Shown here one piece after another: positions 41,575 through 51,013 of a stretch of 64,000 nucleotides of DNA. Numbering within the stretch: the first letter of the stretch is position 1; every line of letters begins with the position of its first letter. The stretch is from Chachezhania sediminis (lineage in GTDB: Bacteria > Pseudomonadota > Alphaproteobacteria > Rhodobacterales > Rhodobacteraceae): assembly GCF_009765275.1 (NCBI RefSeq), contig NZ_VOPH01000001.1:868001-932000 (forward strand). Reading direction: 5' to 3'. Made by a program: the position numbers and the translations under genes. Under the pieces are notes generated by a model. That model was given only the letters and a program-made list of their open reading frames with translations, had not been told where the DNA came from and did no database searches.

Positions 41575-42288
41575 TCAGGCCATAGCCGGGATGGACAGCC
41601 AGGCGCCCAGCGCTTCCAGCGTGGCCTTCGGCGCCTCCAGCGACGGCAGGTGACCGGCGGTCTCGATTTCGACGAACCGCGCGCCGGGGATCAGTTCGGC
41701 CATGAAGCTTTGCCGCTTGGCCGGCACCAGCGTGTCGTGACGCCCGCACAGGACCATGGCCGGCACACGGATCTTGCGCAGCGTCGGCTGCTGGTCCCGG
41801 CGGCGCTGCAGCGCGCGGGACTGGCGGACGAAGACCTCCGGCCCCAGGTCGCGGGCCATCGCCCCGACGAAGTTCATCAGGTCCAGCCGCCGCGGCCCGG
41901 GGGCCAGTGCCCCGGACGGCAGGACCTTGCGCATCACCTCGTCCAGCTTGCCGGTGCGGGCGCCGATGATCAGCGGCTCGCGTTCTGCCGCGTCCTGCGG
42001 GCTTTCCGCCAGGGGATGGGCGCTCATCAGGCACAGGCGGGCAATCCGATCCGGCGCGCGGCGGGTGATCTCCATCGCAACGATGGCGCCCAGCCCGTGA
42101 CCGACCACGGCAGACCGATGTGGCAACTGGTCCAGCAGGGCCGATGCGATCTCCTCGACCCGTTCGCCCCCGGTGACCGGCCCGATCATGGTGGCCCGAC
42201 GGGCAGACAGGACCTGCACCTGAGGCGCGAACAGGCGCGCGTCACACATCATGCCCGGCAGGAAGACAACCGGTTCCGTCATGACCAA
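41575..42288 (-). CDS. Alpha/beta hydrolase fold protein lacking the nucleophile serine
   Basis: A 237-residue alpha/beta hydrolase. The nucleophile elbow, normally G-H-S-L-G, reads VVGHGLGAIV with Gly65 (codon GGG) in place of Ser. The acid (LCGRHDTLVP) and histidine (ETAGHLPS) of the triad are both kept. It may be a pseudoenzyme or use another mechanism, as some cofactor-free dioxygenases and lyases of this fold do. It starts MVMTEPVVFLPGMMCDARLF, like 3-oxoadipate enol-lactonase relatives. Stop and start are clear; no partner gene is adjacent on this strand. Confidence 0.8.
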   Translation of the reverse strand: MVMTEPVVFLPGMMCDARLFAPQVQVLSARRATMIGPVTGGERVEEIASALLDQLPHRSAVVGHGLGAIVAMEITRRAPDRIARLCLMSAHPLAESPQDAAEREPLIIGARTGKLDEVMRKVLPSGALAPGPRRLDLMNFVGAMARDLGPEVFVRQSRALQRRRDQQPTLRKIRVPAMVLCGRHDTLVPAKRQSFMAELIPGARFVEIETAGHLPSLEAPKATLEALGAWLSIPAMA

Positions 42289-42370
42289 GATTTTCCCATC
42301 CGCCTCGTTCCCCTGTCACTCTGCAAAAACTCTCTCAGCCTACAAGAGAAGCCCTGCCCCGACCATGCCG

Positions 42371-43003
42371 CTAGGGGTAAGAAATGCCGCGGTATTCCGG
42401 GAAATCCGCATAGCGCCGCTGACGGTCGGTCAAGGTTTCGGCAGGGTCTTCACCGGCGGCCAGCAACTTGCCCCTTGGTTCGATGTAACTGGAAATCGTG
42501 GACAAGGCATGGGGTCGCCAGTCGATGTTGAAGGCGCAGAGCTTCGGAAAGAACCAGAGCCCAGAATAAGGCAGATGATCGTGGATCCACCAGGCCAGAT
42601 CGCGCCAGTCGCGCCCCCGGTCGTATTGGTCCGCGAACCACGGGATCATGATCGACGCACCGGCGATCCGCGCGTCGCCCCTGCCCCGGTCCCAGATATG
42701 GCATTCGATGGGATTGTCGTTCCGGGCGCAGTTCAGCGCGTTCTGGTTCCCGAAACGGTTCAGCGACGGAGACCTGTAACCCGACCGGACCGCGATCCGG
42801 CCAAAGGTTTCCTGAAGCGGGTCCAGCAGTTCGGTGCACAGCATCCGCCCCGTCTCGATGGCCAGGTCCGGGTTGTCGGGAATGTTCTGGAGCCTATGGA
42901 AATTCCCGATCTCGGAATAGAGAAAGTCGCGCATGTAGAAATGTCTCGACAGGCGCACCCGGCCCAGCGTTTCCAGGCTCCACATGCTGGCGGGCCTGCG
43001 CAT
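42371..43003 (-). CDS. Peptidase M15-like hypothetical protein
   Basis: A 210-residue protein. SGYRSPSLN at about 74-82 matches the motif at the start of the M15 (D-Ala-D-Ala carboxypeptidase-like) zinc fold. The later motifs are altered: ECHIWDRGRGDARIAG (about 100-115) carries a His and Asp, but the final H-x-D reads FNIDWRP (about 158-164), with Asn for His. It may therefore be non-hydrolytic. There is no signal peptide. It starts 4 bp after the stop of the upstream hydrolase, so it is cotranscribed. Confidence 0.65.
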   Translation of the reverse strand: MRRPASMWSLETLGRVRLSRHFYMRDFLYSEIGNFHRLQNIPDNPDLAIETGRMLCTELLDPLQETFGRIAVRSGYRSPSLNRFGNQNALNCARNDNPIECHIWDRGRGDARIAGASIMIPWFADQYDRGRDWRDLAWWIHDHLPYSGLWFFPKLCAFNIDWRPHALSTISSYIEPRGKLLAAGEDPAETLTDRQRRYADFPEYRGISYP

Positions 43004-43007
43004 CGGG

Positions 43008-43997
43008 TTACAGACCCAGCACCTGGCGCAGCCAGCCCGTGATCTCGGCCACGGCCGGGGCGTTCTGGTTCGGACTGGCAAGGTCGCCGGCGATGACATG
43101 GTTCCACGGATCGTCGATCCGGTCGCCCGGGACAGCCTGCAGCGTCACCGGCCCGCCCCATCGGTCGACAAAGGCGCGGGTATCTGCGGCCACCACGACC
43201 TGATCGTCGTCGGAAAAGCGCACCAGCAGCGGCGCCGTCCCCTGCCCTGCGTCCAGCGCGTTCACCGCCTTGACCAGCGCCGCCATCACCGTGACGGCAG
43301 AGATCGGGTAATCGTTGGTCCAATAGTCTTCCTGCGCCGATGTCCGGCCTTCGACATGGCGGATCCGGCCCGAGGTCAGCGCCATCAAATGCCGCGCAAA
43401 GGGCCAGGTCATGAACCGTGCCACCGGGGAATTCACCCCGAGGTTGGGAGAGACCAACACGACGGCCGCCACATCCTTGGACAGGTCCGGATCCAGCGCC
43501 GCGGCCAGCGCCAGCGTGCCCCCGGTCGAGGTGCCGATGACCACGACCCGGTCGCCCACCGCGCGGGCGGCCGCGATGCCTTCGGCCATGTCCTGCATCC
43601 AGGCCCTGGCCGTCGCCTCGGCCATTGCGGCGCCGGTCCGTCCGTGGCCAGTCAGACGCGTATAGACAAGGTTCGCGCCCAGCGCGGTCGCGATCTGGTC
43701 CGGGACCGGGCGGATCTCTTCCGAACTGGCGGAAAAGCCGTGGACATAGAGGATCGACACCGGCGTCCGCGTTTCCCGCGGGCCCGCCCAGACCACGCGT
43801 TTTTCCACGCCGGGCCAGATGTCGGGAAAGGCGGATTCGACGCTTTCGAAATAGACGCCCACGCCTTCGCCGAACTTTCGCGGCTCGAACGACGCATTCA
43901 GGTCGACCTCTTCATAGGGCCCGAACCGGAACAGGGCCCATACGGCCACGACCAGCGCGACAAGGATCGTCAGCACGGCCATGGCCCGCCTCCGCAT
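43008..43997 (-). CDS. Membrane-anchored alpha/beta hydrolase
   Basis: A 329-residue protein. One N-terminal transmembrane segment (MAVLTILVALVVAVWALF, about 6-23) is followed by an alpha/beta hydrolase domain with oxyanion-side LYVHGFSASSEEIRP, nucleophile elbow VVIGTSTGGTLAL, acid in FSDDDQVV and a C-terminal WNHVI histidine. It likely faces the periplasm. Substrate unknown. The start overlaps the stop of the upstream hydrolase (ATGA), and the M15-like gene follows, so the three form an operon. Confidence 0.82.
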   Translation of the reverse strand: MRRRAMAVLTILVALVVAVWALFRFGPYEEVDLNASFEPRKFGEGVGVYFESVESAFPDIWPGVEKRVVWAGPRETRTPVSILYVHGFSASSEEIRPVPDQIATALGANLVYTRLTGHGRTGAAMAEATARAWMQDMAEGIAAARAVGDRVVVIGTSTGGTLALAAALDPDLSKDVAAVVLVSPNLGVNSPVARFMTWPFARHLMALTSGRIRHVEGRTSAQEDYWTNDYPISAVTVMAALVKAVNALDAGQGTAPLLVRFSDDDQVVVAADTRAFVDRWGGPVTLQAVPGDRIDDPWNHVIAGDLASPNQNAPAVAEITGWLRQVLGL

Positions 43998-44746
43998 CAG
44001 CCCTCGCCCATGACGTCGAGGATCGCCCTTTCGATCATGACAAGGTTTTCCGGTTCCGAGAACCGGTGATCTGCGTCCTTGACCAGCGTCAGCCGCATGT
44101 CGGGGCAATCGGCATGGTCCAGCAGGCGCAGCGCGGTTTCCGTGCTGACGGCACTGTCGGCGGTGCCTTGCAGGCAGCGAACCGGGAACGGCAGATGCAG
44201 GGGCGACCGCAGGACAAGGTGCTGGCGGCCATTTTCGATCATGCGCCTGGTGACGATATAGGGCTCCATGTAATCTGACGGCATGGCGACCTGCCCGTCC
44301 CGTTCCAGCACCATTTTCTGTTCTTCGGTGAAGCTGGCCCAGTATCCGTCTTCGGTGAAATCCGGCGCCGCGGCGATAGTGACAAGCCCGGCGATCCGTT
44401 CGGGCATCGCACGGCACAGAAGCAGCGACTGCCAGCCGCCCATGGACGATCCCACGACCACCAGCGGCCCGTCGGTCAGCGCCTCGACCGCGGCCAGCGT
44501 GTCTTCGTGCCAGTCGCCGATGGCGCCGTCTTCGAACGTGCCCGAACTTTGCCCGTGGCCCGAATAGTCGAAGCGCAGGAAGGCCTGCCCGCGCGCCCGG
44601 GCCCAGTCTTCCAGGTGGACGACCTTGGTGCCTTCCATGTCGGATTTCAGCCCGATCAGGAAGACGATGGTCGGCCCCGCCCCTTCGGTCTTGCGATAGG
44701 CCAGCCTGCGGCCCTGGGTGGTGTCCAGATAGTCGATGCCCGCCAT
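43997..44746 (-). CDS. Alpha/beta hydrolase (serine aminopeptidase-like)
   Basis: A 249-residue cytoplasmic hydrolase. It has FLIGLKSDMEGTKV, FRFDYSGHGQSSG-type LRFDYSGHGQSSG, nucleophile elbow VVVGSSMGGWQSLLL, and a final DADHRFSEPEN with the catalytic histidine. It resembles the palmitoyl-protein thioesterase ABHD10/carboxylesterase group. The ATG at 44746 follows GGAGAGG. It is the first gene of a three-gene operon. Confidence 0.85.
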   Translation of the reverse strand: MAGIDYLDTTQGRRLAYRKTEGAGPTIVFLIGLKSDMEGTKVVHLEDWARARGQAFLRFDYSGHGQSSGTFEDGAIGDWHEDTLAAVEALTDGPLVVVGSSMGGWQSLLLCRAMPERIAGLVTIAAAPDFTEDGYWASFTEEQKMVLERDGQVAMPSDYMEPYIVTRRMIENGRQHLVLRSPLHLPFPVRCLQGTADSAVSTETALRLLDHADCPDMRLTLVKDADHRFSEPENLVMIERAILDVMGEG

Positions 44747-44955
44747 GGAACCCTCTCCTTTTCCACCGGATCTAGCAGGCGAAGACCACCCGGGGCAATC
44801 GCCCTGCCCACGAATGGCGGGGGCGCGACAGATCCGGCCTTTGCCGTCTTTCGTTCGCTTCGCTGTTGACAGTGCCCGGTCATGGGGCCACATCGGCACC
44901 GCACATAACCCGCAACCGGGCGTTCCGTGGGCGCCAAACTGACGAGGAGGCCGAT

Positions 44956-46935
44956 ATGGCACAGATCTCTCTCTCATTCCCCGATGGCAATGCACGTTCC
45001 TATGACGCCGGGATCACCCCGGCCGAGGTGGCTGCCGATATTTCCAAATCCCTGTCCAAGAAGGCGATCAGCGCCACCGTGGACGGCAAGCACTGGGATC
45101 TGGCCTGGCCCATCGCCCAGGACGCCACCCTTGCCATCAATACCCTGGCCGACGAGGCCCCTGCGAACGAGCTGATCCGCCACGATCTGGCGCATATCAT
45201 GGCCCGCGCGGTCCAGGAGATCTGGCCCGACACGAAGGTCACCATCGGCCCCGTGATTGAAAACGGCTGGTATTACGACTTCGACCGGGCCGAGCCCTTC
45301 ACGCCCGAGGATCTGGGCCTGATCGAGAAGAAGATGAAGGACATCATCAATCTTCGCGATCCGGTGCGGACGGAAGTCTGGGACCGCCAGCGCGCCATCG
45401 ACCACTACAAGGCCCAGAACGAGCCCTACAAGGTGGAACTGATCGACGCCATTCCGGGCGACGAGCCGGTACGGATGTACTGGCACGGCGACTGGCAGGA
45501 CCTGTGCCGCGGGCCGCACCTGCAGCACACGGGCCAGGTTCCGGCCGACGCGTTCAAGCTGATGTCGATTGCGGGCGCCTACTGGCGCGGCGACTCGAAG
45601 CGGCCGATGCTGCAGCGGATCTATGGCGTGGCCTTCTCGAACCGCGAGAAGCTGAAGGCCCACCTGACCATGCTGGAGGAGGCCGCCAAGCGCGACCACC
45701 GCAAGCTGGGCCGCGAGATGGACCTGTTCCACATGCAGGAAGAAGCCCCGGGGCAGGTCTTCTGGCATCCGAACGGCTGGACGATCTACACGACGCTGCA
45801 GGACTACATGCGCCGCAAGCAGCGCGCGGGCGGCTACAAGGAAGTGAACACGCCGCAGGTGGTCGACCGCAAGCTCTGGGAGGCCTCCGGCCACTGGCAG
45901 AACTACCAGCACCACATGTTCATCGTGGAAGTCGACGAAGGCCGCGACGGCGAGAACGACGATGCCTCTGCGAAGAACAAGGATCAGACGCGCATCAACG
46001 CGCTGAAGCCGATGAACTGTCCGTGCCACGTGCAGGTGTTCAACCAGGGCCTGAAGTCCTACCGCGACCTGCCGCTGCGCATGGCCGAATTCGGATCCTG
46101 CAACCGCTACGAACCGTCGGGCGCGCTGCATGGCATCATGCGGGTGCGGGGCTTTACCCAGGACGACGCGCATATCTTCTGCACCGAAGACCAGATCCAG
46201 GAGGAATGCGCGCGCTTCATCGACTTCCTGGCGGATGTCTATGAGGAGCTGGGCTTCGATACGTTCGAGATCCGCTTTGCCACGCGCCCCGACAAGCGTG
46301 TCGGCACCGAGGAAAGCTGGGACTATGTCGAGGCCGCGCTGGAGAATGCGATCAAGGCCGTGGGGCGTGAATATACGCTGGAGCCGGGCGATGGCGCCTT
46401 CTACGGGCCGAAGCTCGACTTCTACCTGACCGACGCGATCGGCCGTGTCTGGCAGTGCGGCACGTTCCAGGTCGACCCGAACCTGCCGGAGCGGCTGGGG
46501 GCCAGCTATATCTCGCCCGAAGGCGACAAGACGCGGCCCTACATGCTGCACCGTGCCTGCCTGGGTTCGTTCGAACGGTTCATCGGCATCCTGATCGAGA
46601 ACTGGGAAGGCAAGCTGCCTTTCTGGCTGGCGCCCCGGCAAGTCGTCGTCGCCTCGATCACGTCCGAGGCGGACGATTACGTAGCCGAAGTGGTGGCCCA
46701 GCTGACGGCAGCCGGTGTCCGGGCCGAGGCCGATACGCGGAACGAGAAGATCAACTACAAGGTCCGCGAACATTCGGTCGGCAAGGTTCCGGTGATCCTG
46801 GCCGTCGGCCACCGCGAGGTCGAGGAGCGCACCGTGTCCGTCCGTCGCCTGGGCGAGAAGCAGACCAGGGTCGAAACGTTACAGGCGATCACGGAAAGCC
46901 TGTCGCGTGAGGCCAAGGCCCCCGACCAGTTGTAA
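44956..46935 (+). CDS. thrS: Threonine--tRNA ligase
   Basis: A 659-residue protein, full length. A TGS domain (about 1-62) is followed by the editing domain with the HxxxH motif (HDLAH near 76), the class II core (NCPCHVQVF with zinc cysteine, [19 protein letters not shown] motif 2, and [14 protein letters not shown] motif 3) and the anticodon domain. It charges and proofreads tRNA-Thr. The ATG follows GAGGAGG, and a strong terminator follows the stop. Confidence 0.97.
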   Translation: MAQISLSFPDGNARSYDAGITPAEVAADISKSLSKKAISATVDGKHWDLAWPIAQDATLAINTLADEAPANELIRHDLAHIMARAVQEIWPDTKVTIGPVIENGWYYDFDRAEPFTPEDLGLIEKKMKDIINLRDPVRTEVWDRQRAIDHYKAQNEPYKVELIDAIPGDEPVRMYWHGDWQDLCRGPHLQHTGQVPADAFKLMSIAGAYWRGDSKRPMLQRIYGVAFSNREKLKAHLTMLEEAAKRDHRKLGREMDLFHMQEEAPGQVFWHPNGWTIYTTLQDYMRRKQRAGGYKEVNTPQVVDRKLWEASGHWQNYQHHMFIVEVDEGRDGENDDASAKNKDQTRINALKPMNCPCHVQVFNQGLKSYRDLPLRMAEFGSCNRYEPSGALHGIMRVRGFTQDDAHIFCTEDQIQEECARFIDFLADVYEELGFDTFEIRFATRPDKRVGTEESWDYVEAALENAIKAVGREYTLEPGDGAFYGPKLDFYLTDAIGRVWQCGTFQVDPNLPERLGASYISPEGDKTRPYMLHRACLGSFERFIGILIENWEGKLPFWLAPRQVVVASITSEADDYVAEVVAQLTAAGVRAEADTRNEKINYKVREHSVGKVPVILAVGHREVEERTVSVRRLGEKQTRVETLQAITESLSREAKAPDQL

Positions 46936-46946
46936 CAATCGAAGCG

Positions 46947-46981
46947 GGCCGCGCCGGGATTTCCCCCGGCGCGGCCTTTTT
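46947..46981 (+). terminator. Rho-independent terminator after thrS
   Basis: The arms GGCCGCGCCGG (46947-46957) and CCGGCGCGGCC (46966-46976) form a perfect 11-bp stem with an 8-nt loop, followed by TTTTT. Confidence 0.88.
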
Positions 46982-47027
46982 CTTGCGGGATCCGGACTGA
47001 TTTTTCGGGTTTCCGGCCTTGGGGCCG

Positions 47028-47051
47028 TAACGTGGCATGACGGCCACGTTA
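47028..47051 (+). promoter_or_regulatory. Perfect inverted repeat upstream of the bufferin operon
   Basis: TAACGTGGC (47028-47036) and GCCACGTTA (47043-47051) are perfect reverse complements 6 bp apart, 90 bp before the first gene of the operon. The same GGGGC-x-GTAAC string occurs at 47021-47031 and again at 47080-47090. GTAAC is the kind of -35 box used by ECF sigma factors that control related operons in Caulobacter; no good -10 partner was found, so an operator is as likely as a promoter. Confidence 0.5.
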
Positions 47052-47140
47052 TCTACGTCGATGTGAATTCTTCTTCGCCGGGGCGGTAACTACCTTCATG
47101 ATGTGAAGCCAGACATCGACAACCACCGGAGGACCTACCC

Positions 47141-47449
47141 ATGTCGACCACCGTGAAATCCCTGACCATTGCCGCCTCGGTCGCGGCCGCACTTGGCGCC
47201 GTGGGCGTGACCACGGCCGAAGCTCAGGCCAAGGAAAAGTGCTTTGGCGTGTCCCTGGCCGGCAAGAACGACTGTGCCGCGGGCCCGGGCACGACCTGTG
47301 CCGGCACCTCGACCGTGGACTATCAGGGCAATGCCTGGACGCTGGTCGCCAAGGGCACCTGCACCGATATCAAGCTGCCCCCCGAAGCCGACGGCACCGC
47401 ACGCCACGGCTCGCTGGAAGCGTTGACCCGCGACCTGCCCAAGGCCTGA
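47141..47449 (+). CDS. bufA1: BufA1-type bufferin precursor (DUF2282)
   Basis: A 102-residue exported peptide. A Sec-type signal (about 1-30, cut near AEAQA) precedes a short mature part with four cysteines at 34, 45, 53 and 74 in the DUF2282 pattern (KCFGV, KNDCA, TTCAGTS, KGTC). In studied relatives an MNIO enzyme modifies the cysteines to make a copper-binding peptide that buffers metal in the periplasm. The gene order precursor-MNIO-partner-DoxX fits that system exactly. A GGAGG site precedes the ATG. Confidence 0.9.
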   Translation: MSTTVKSLTIAASVAAALGAVGVTTAEAQAKEKCFGVSLAGKNDCAAGPGTTCAGTSTVDYQGNAWTLVAKGTCTDIKLPPEADGTARHGSLEALTRDLPKA

Positions 47450-47596
47450 GGACACCCCGTCCGGTTGGTTAATCCGGCATCGGGTGCGCGCCTTGCCGGC
47501 CCGACCACAGGCAGGGCGGGGTTCACCTAGCCCCCGCCACGAAATCCGGACGTCCCTGCCAGGCCGGGACGCCCTTCCCTATCCCGGAGGACGCGC

Positions 47597-48466
47597 ATGC
47601 CCAGCCTGACCTGCTTGCCCCCCGCCCCCGGCATCGGCTTCAAGCCCCAGCATTTCGCCGACCTGACTGCGGGCCCCGGCCCAGTGGCCTGGGTGGAAAT
47701 CCATGCCGAAAACTACATGGGCGATGGCGGCCGCCCGCTGGCACAACTGGCCCATCTGGCGGGTGCCATGCCCGTATCGGTCCACGGTGTGGGCCTGTCC
47801 ATCGGCGGTGAAGGCCCGCTAGACCGGGATCATCTGGACCGGCTGGCCCGCGTCGTGGACCGCTCCGGCGCGTCGGCCGTGTCGGAACATCTGGCGTGGT
47901 CCAGCCATGGCGGCGCCTATTACAACGACCTGCTGCCCCTGCCCTATACGGATTCAACGCTTGAACGTGTCGCGGGCCATGTGGCGCGGGTGCAGGACCG
48001 CCTGGCCCGGCCGATCCTTCTGGAAAACCCGTCCAGCTATCTTTCCTTCGCCGAAAGCACCTGGGACGAACCCGCCTTCCTGGCCGAAGTCGCCCGCCGC
48101 ACCGGATGCGGCCTGCTGCTGGATTTGAACAACGTCTTCGTCTCGGCCACCAATCTGGGCTTCGCACCGCAGGCCTATGTCGGGGCGCTGCCCCTCGACC
48201 GCGTGGGCGAAATCCACCTGGGCGGCCATGCGGCAGAAACGGACGAAACCGGCGCGCCGCTTCTGATCGACGACCACGGGTCCCCCGTGGCCGATCCGGT
48301 CTGGTCGCTGCTCGATTTCACTTTGGCCCGCTCGGGGCCTCTGCCCGTGCTGATCGAATGGGACAACGACGTCCCCGACTGGCCCATCCTGCGGGCCGAG
48401 GCCGCGCGCGCCGGCGATGCCCTGACGGCTGCCCGGCAAGGGGCGGAGATGCCGCTGTGGGCGTGA
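47597..48466 (+). CDS. bufB: BufB-type MNIO (DUF692) peptide-modifying enzyme
   Basis: A 289-residue TIM-barrel protein of the DUF692/MNIO family, which uses two or three irons. Metal ligands typical of the family are visible: [13 protein letters not shown] (about 34-46), [52 protein letters not shown] and [14 protein letters not shown] enzymes convert cysteines of precursor peptides to oxazolone-thioamide or related groups. The stop overlaps the next gene by GTGA. Confidence 0.93.
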   Translation: MPSLTCLPPAPGIGFKPQHFADLTAGPGPVAWVEIHAENYMGDGGRPLAQLAHLAGAMPVSVHGVGLSIGGEGPLDRDHLDRLARVVDRSGASAVSEHLAWSSHGGAYYNDLLPLPYTDSTLERVAGHVARVQDRLARPILLENPSSYLSFAESTWDEPAFLAEVARRTGCGLLLDLNNVFVSATNLGFAPQAYVGALPLDRVGEIHLGGHAAETDETGAPLLIDDHGSPVADPVWSLLDFTLARSGPLPVLIEWDNDVPDWPILRAEAARAGDALTAARQGAEMPLWA

Positions 48467-49212
48467 CCGAAGCCGCCTTCGCGGCCGCGCTCCTGCGTCC
48501 GCAGGACGCTGCACCGTCCGGTCTTCGAAACCCCGAAGACGCTCCGGCCGGCCGCCGGTTCGACGTCTACCGTAACAACGTCGTGGCCGGGCTGTCCGAT
48601 GCGCTGTCCAGCGGCTTTCCGACAGTCGCCAGCCTGCTGGGACCTGAAGCGATGACCGGCCTGTCCCGCCTCTACCTTCAGGACCATCTGCCGGTCAGTC
48701 CGATCATGGCACGGTTCGGCACCGACTTCCCCGATTTCCTGGGTGCCGTCGAACAGCTTCGGTCCCTGGCCTACCTGCCGGACATTGCCCGCCTGGACCT
48801 GGCCCGGCGCCAGTCCTATCACGCCGCCGATGCCGATCACGTCACGCCCGAAGTCTTTGCCGCGGTCCCCGGAGACCGTCTGGCGCGGGTGACCCTGGCC
48901 TTCGCGCCCGCAGTGCGGCTTCTGCGATCCCCCTGGCCGATCCATGCGATCTGGCTCTTCAATACCGAAGACGATGCCCCCGCCCCGCAGGCCGGGGCGC
49001 AGGACGTCCTGATCTCCCGCCCCGACTTCGATCCCGTGGTCGACCTGCTGCCGCCAGGTGGGGCTGCGTGGATTGCCGCGCTGGCCGCGGGCACCGCCCT
49101 GGGCCCCGCGCTGGACAACGTGCAGGCTCAGGTCCCCGCTTTCGATTTCGCGCCCATACTGGCCCTGCTCCTGCAACGCCGCGCCATTTCCATCCTGACC
49201 ATTACGGAGTGA
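48463..49212 (+). CDS. bufC: BufC-type partner protein (DUF2063)
   Basis: A 249-residue protein with a GTG start that overlaps the stop of the MNIO gene. The N-terminal DUF2063 domain reads [20 protein letters not shown] (about 31-50), [10 protein letters not shown] and [18 protein letters not shown]. Such partners help bind and present the precursor peptide to the MNIO enzyme. Context rather than catalytic motifs gives the function. Confidence 0.88.
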   Translation: MTEAAFAAALLRPQDAAPSGLRNPEDAPAGRRFDVYRNNVVAGLSDALSSGFPTVASLLGPEAMTGLSRLYLQDHLPVSPIMARFGTDFPDFLGAVEQLRSLAYLPDIARLDLARRQSYHAADADHVTPEVFAAVPGDRLARVTLAFAPAVRLLRSPWPIHAIWLFNTEDDAPAPQAGAQDVLISRPDFDPVVDLLPPGGAAWIAALAAGTALGPALDNVQAQVPAFDFAPILALLLQRRAISILTITE

Positions 49213-49216
49213 TCCG

Positions 49217-49759
49217 ATGCAAACCCTTGTCACCCTGCACAACCGGATCTTCTTGGTCCTTGGCCGTGCCGACGACTGGATCGTCCCAACGCTGGCCCGC
49301 TTCACCTTTGCCGCGGTGCTGTCAGTCTATTTCTGGTCCTCGGCCATGACGAAGCTGGGACCCGGCCTCTTCGGCTGGCTGAACCCGTCTTCCGGCGCCT
49401 TCGCCCAGATGTTCCCCAAGGCGATGGAGGCCGTCTCCTACGACCAGTCGCAGCTGGGGATCGGCTATCACCTCTTCGCGCTGGTCGGGACCTGGGCGGA
49501 ATTCATCCTGCCGGCGCTTTTGATCCTGGGCCTTTTCACCCGGATCGGTGCCATCGGCATGATCGTCTTCATCCTGGTACAAAGCTATGTCGACGTCACC
49601 GGCCACAAAGCCGCCGCCGCCACCATCGGCGCCTGGTTCGACCGCGACTCCGGCAGCATGATCATGGACCAGCGCCTGCTTTGGGTGACGATCCTTCTGG
49701 TTCTGGTGATCAAGGGCGCAGGCCCGATCTCGGCGGACCGCGCGCTCAGGATCGCCTGA
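49217..49759 (+). CDS. DoxX family membrane protein of the bufferin operon
   Basis: A 180-residue inner-membrane protein with four hydrophobic helices (FTFAAVLSVYFWSS, FALVGTWAEFILPALLILGL, IGAIGMIVFILVQSY, LLWVTILLVLVI). DoxX-like proteins commonly close MNIO/bufferin operons; they may supply electrons or oxidise thiols at the membrane, which is not proven. It starts 4 bp after bufC. Confidence 0.87.
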   Translation: MQTLVTLHNRIFLVLGRADDWIVPTLARFTFAAVLSVYFWSSAMTKLGPGLFGWLNPSSGAFAQMFPKAMEAVSYDQSQLGIGYHLFALVGTWAEFILPALLILGLFTRIGAIGMIVFILVQSYVDVTGHKAAAATIGAWFDRDSGSMIMDQRLLWVTILLVLVIKGAGPISADRALRIA

Positions 49760-49866
49760 CCGCCACCGCCCAGGCTGCGGCGCATCCGAGCGGTTGTGTG
49801 TATGCCCCACGCATTCCCCGCCACGGCGTGTGGGTGGGCCGCCCGGGGGGGGCGGTCCCCCGCCCG

Positions 49867-50235
49867 TCAGAAATGTGCCCTGGGTTCGTCCGGTCTGCCT
49901 GCCGCCAGCGCCAGAACGGCGGCCGTGGCGGCAAAGACGATGGGGAACATCGTGAAGACGTTGAACCCCAGCCCCAGATACATCCCAAGGGCAGAACCGC
50001 CCATAAGGATGCCCCCCAGCAATGCCTGGGACCGCGCCATGGCGCCGCCGGCAATCGCCAGCACCGGGGCCACGATCGCGACGAGCCTCAGCGTGTGGAC
50101 GTCCTGCACCTGTGTCAGCACGCCGTCCACCTCGCCCCATTGCTCGACCACCGCGGTGTAGCCATAGGCGAAGAAGCCCACCAGCATTCCCACGATGCCC
50201 GCGATCACGCCAAGGGTCAGGGCCGCATTCCGCAT
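49867..50235 (-). CDS. Small multi-pass membrane protein of unknown function
   Basis: A 122-residue protein with four hydrophobic segments (LTLGVIAGIVGMLVGFFAYG, LVAIVAPVLAIAGGAMA, LLGGILMGGSALGMYLGLG, FPIVFAATAAVLALAAG). No family recognised. The start at 50235 follows a GGAGA site. The arsC-like gene upstream on the same strand ends 44 bp away. Confidence 0.7.
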   Translation of the reverse strand: MRNAALTLGVIAGIVGMLVGFFAYGYTAVVEQWGEVDGVLTQVQDVHTLRLVAIVAPVLAIAGGAMARSQALLGGILMGGSALGMYLGLGFNVFTMFPIVFAATAAVLALAAGRPDEPRAHF

Positions 50236-50278
50236 CGCTTGTCTCTCCGGTTGTTGTCCGGACCAGATAGGGGTGCTG

Positions 50279-50596
50279 TCAGTCCACGCCAAGGGCCGCG
50301 CGCGTGTCTGGGCCCCAGCCCAGGTACAACTCGTCGCCCGCCTCGATCAGCGGCCGCTTCATCAGTGTGGGATGCGCCGCCATCAGATCCTGAACCGAAG
50401 CTTCGCGTTCCGCGGCATCCAGCCCCCGCCACGTGGCAGAGCTCTTGTTGACCATCTTCGGCCCGAATGCGGCGATGGCCCGGGCCATCAGATCCGCCGG
50501 AACGCCCTCTTTCCGGACATCGACATATTCAACTTCCGGCAAGGCTTTCAGCGCCTTGCGACAACTGTCGCACGTTTTCAGACCATAAAGTCGCAT
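50279..50596 (-). CDS. ArsC/Spx family thioredoxin-fold protein
   Basis: A 105-residue protein: MRLYGLKTCDSCRKALKALP at the start gives the C-x-x-C of the YffB/Spx branch of the arsenate-reductase fold, and MKRPLIEAGDELYLGWGPD gives the C-terminal Arg-Pro loop. Most YffB-like proteins are thiol-dependent reductases of unknown substrate; no arsenic genes are nearby, so arsenate reduction is not implied. Confidence 0.87.
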   Translation of the reverse strand: MRLYGLKTCDSCRKALKALPEVEYVDVRKEGVPADLMARAIAAFGPKMVNKSSATWRGLDAAEREASVQDLMAAHPTLMKRPLIEAGDELYLGWGPDTRAALGVD

Positions 50597-50806
50597 TCCT
50601 GCACTCCGTTGCGTCACTCAACTGACCATGCGGGACCTTCTGCCCGTTTTTCTTTCATTTTTCCACGGTCCATGCCAACCTCAGATACGGAACATCCGCC
50701 ATCAGCCTTCCGCCTTCCATGGTCCAAGCCGGTCGACTGATCGGCCGATGTGCCAGCAACACCCCGGTCGCCCGGGGCGACTTAAAGGTAGAAGGAGACA
50801 CGGGAC

Positions 50807-51013
50807 ATGCCGACAGGCACCGTGAAATGGTTCAACACCACCAAAGGCTACGGGTTTATTGCCCCTGACGAAGGCGGCAAGGACGTATTTGTTCATATTT
50901 CTGCCGTCGAGAGATCCGGTCTGACCGGCCTCGCCGACAACCAGAAAGTTTCCTACGAATTGCGCGACGGACGGGACGGCCGCGTCATGGCGACCGATCT
51001 GAAAACGCTCTGA
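50807..51013 (+). CDS. Cold-shock domain protein
   Basis: A 68-residue single cold-shock domain: GTVKWFNTTKGYGFIAPDEG (RNP1) and KDVFVHISAVE (RNP2), the nucleic-acid-binding surface. It acts as an RNA chaperone or antiterminator. An AGAAGGAG site precedes the ATG. A GGCCCCG/CGGGGCC hairpin at 51021-51040 follows, without a T-run. Confidence 0.95.
   Translation: MPTGTVKWFNTTKGYGFIAPDEGGKDVFVHISAVERSGLTGLADNQKVSYELRDGRDGRVMATDLKTL

Noticed and set aside
50279-50596. Arsenate reductase
   Set aside because: The YffB/Spx-type C-x-x-C branch is not a proven arsenate reductase and no ars genes are near.
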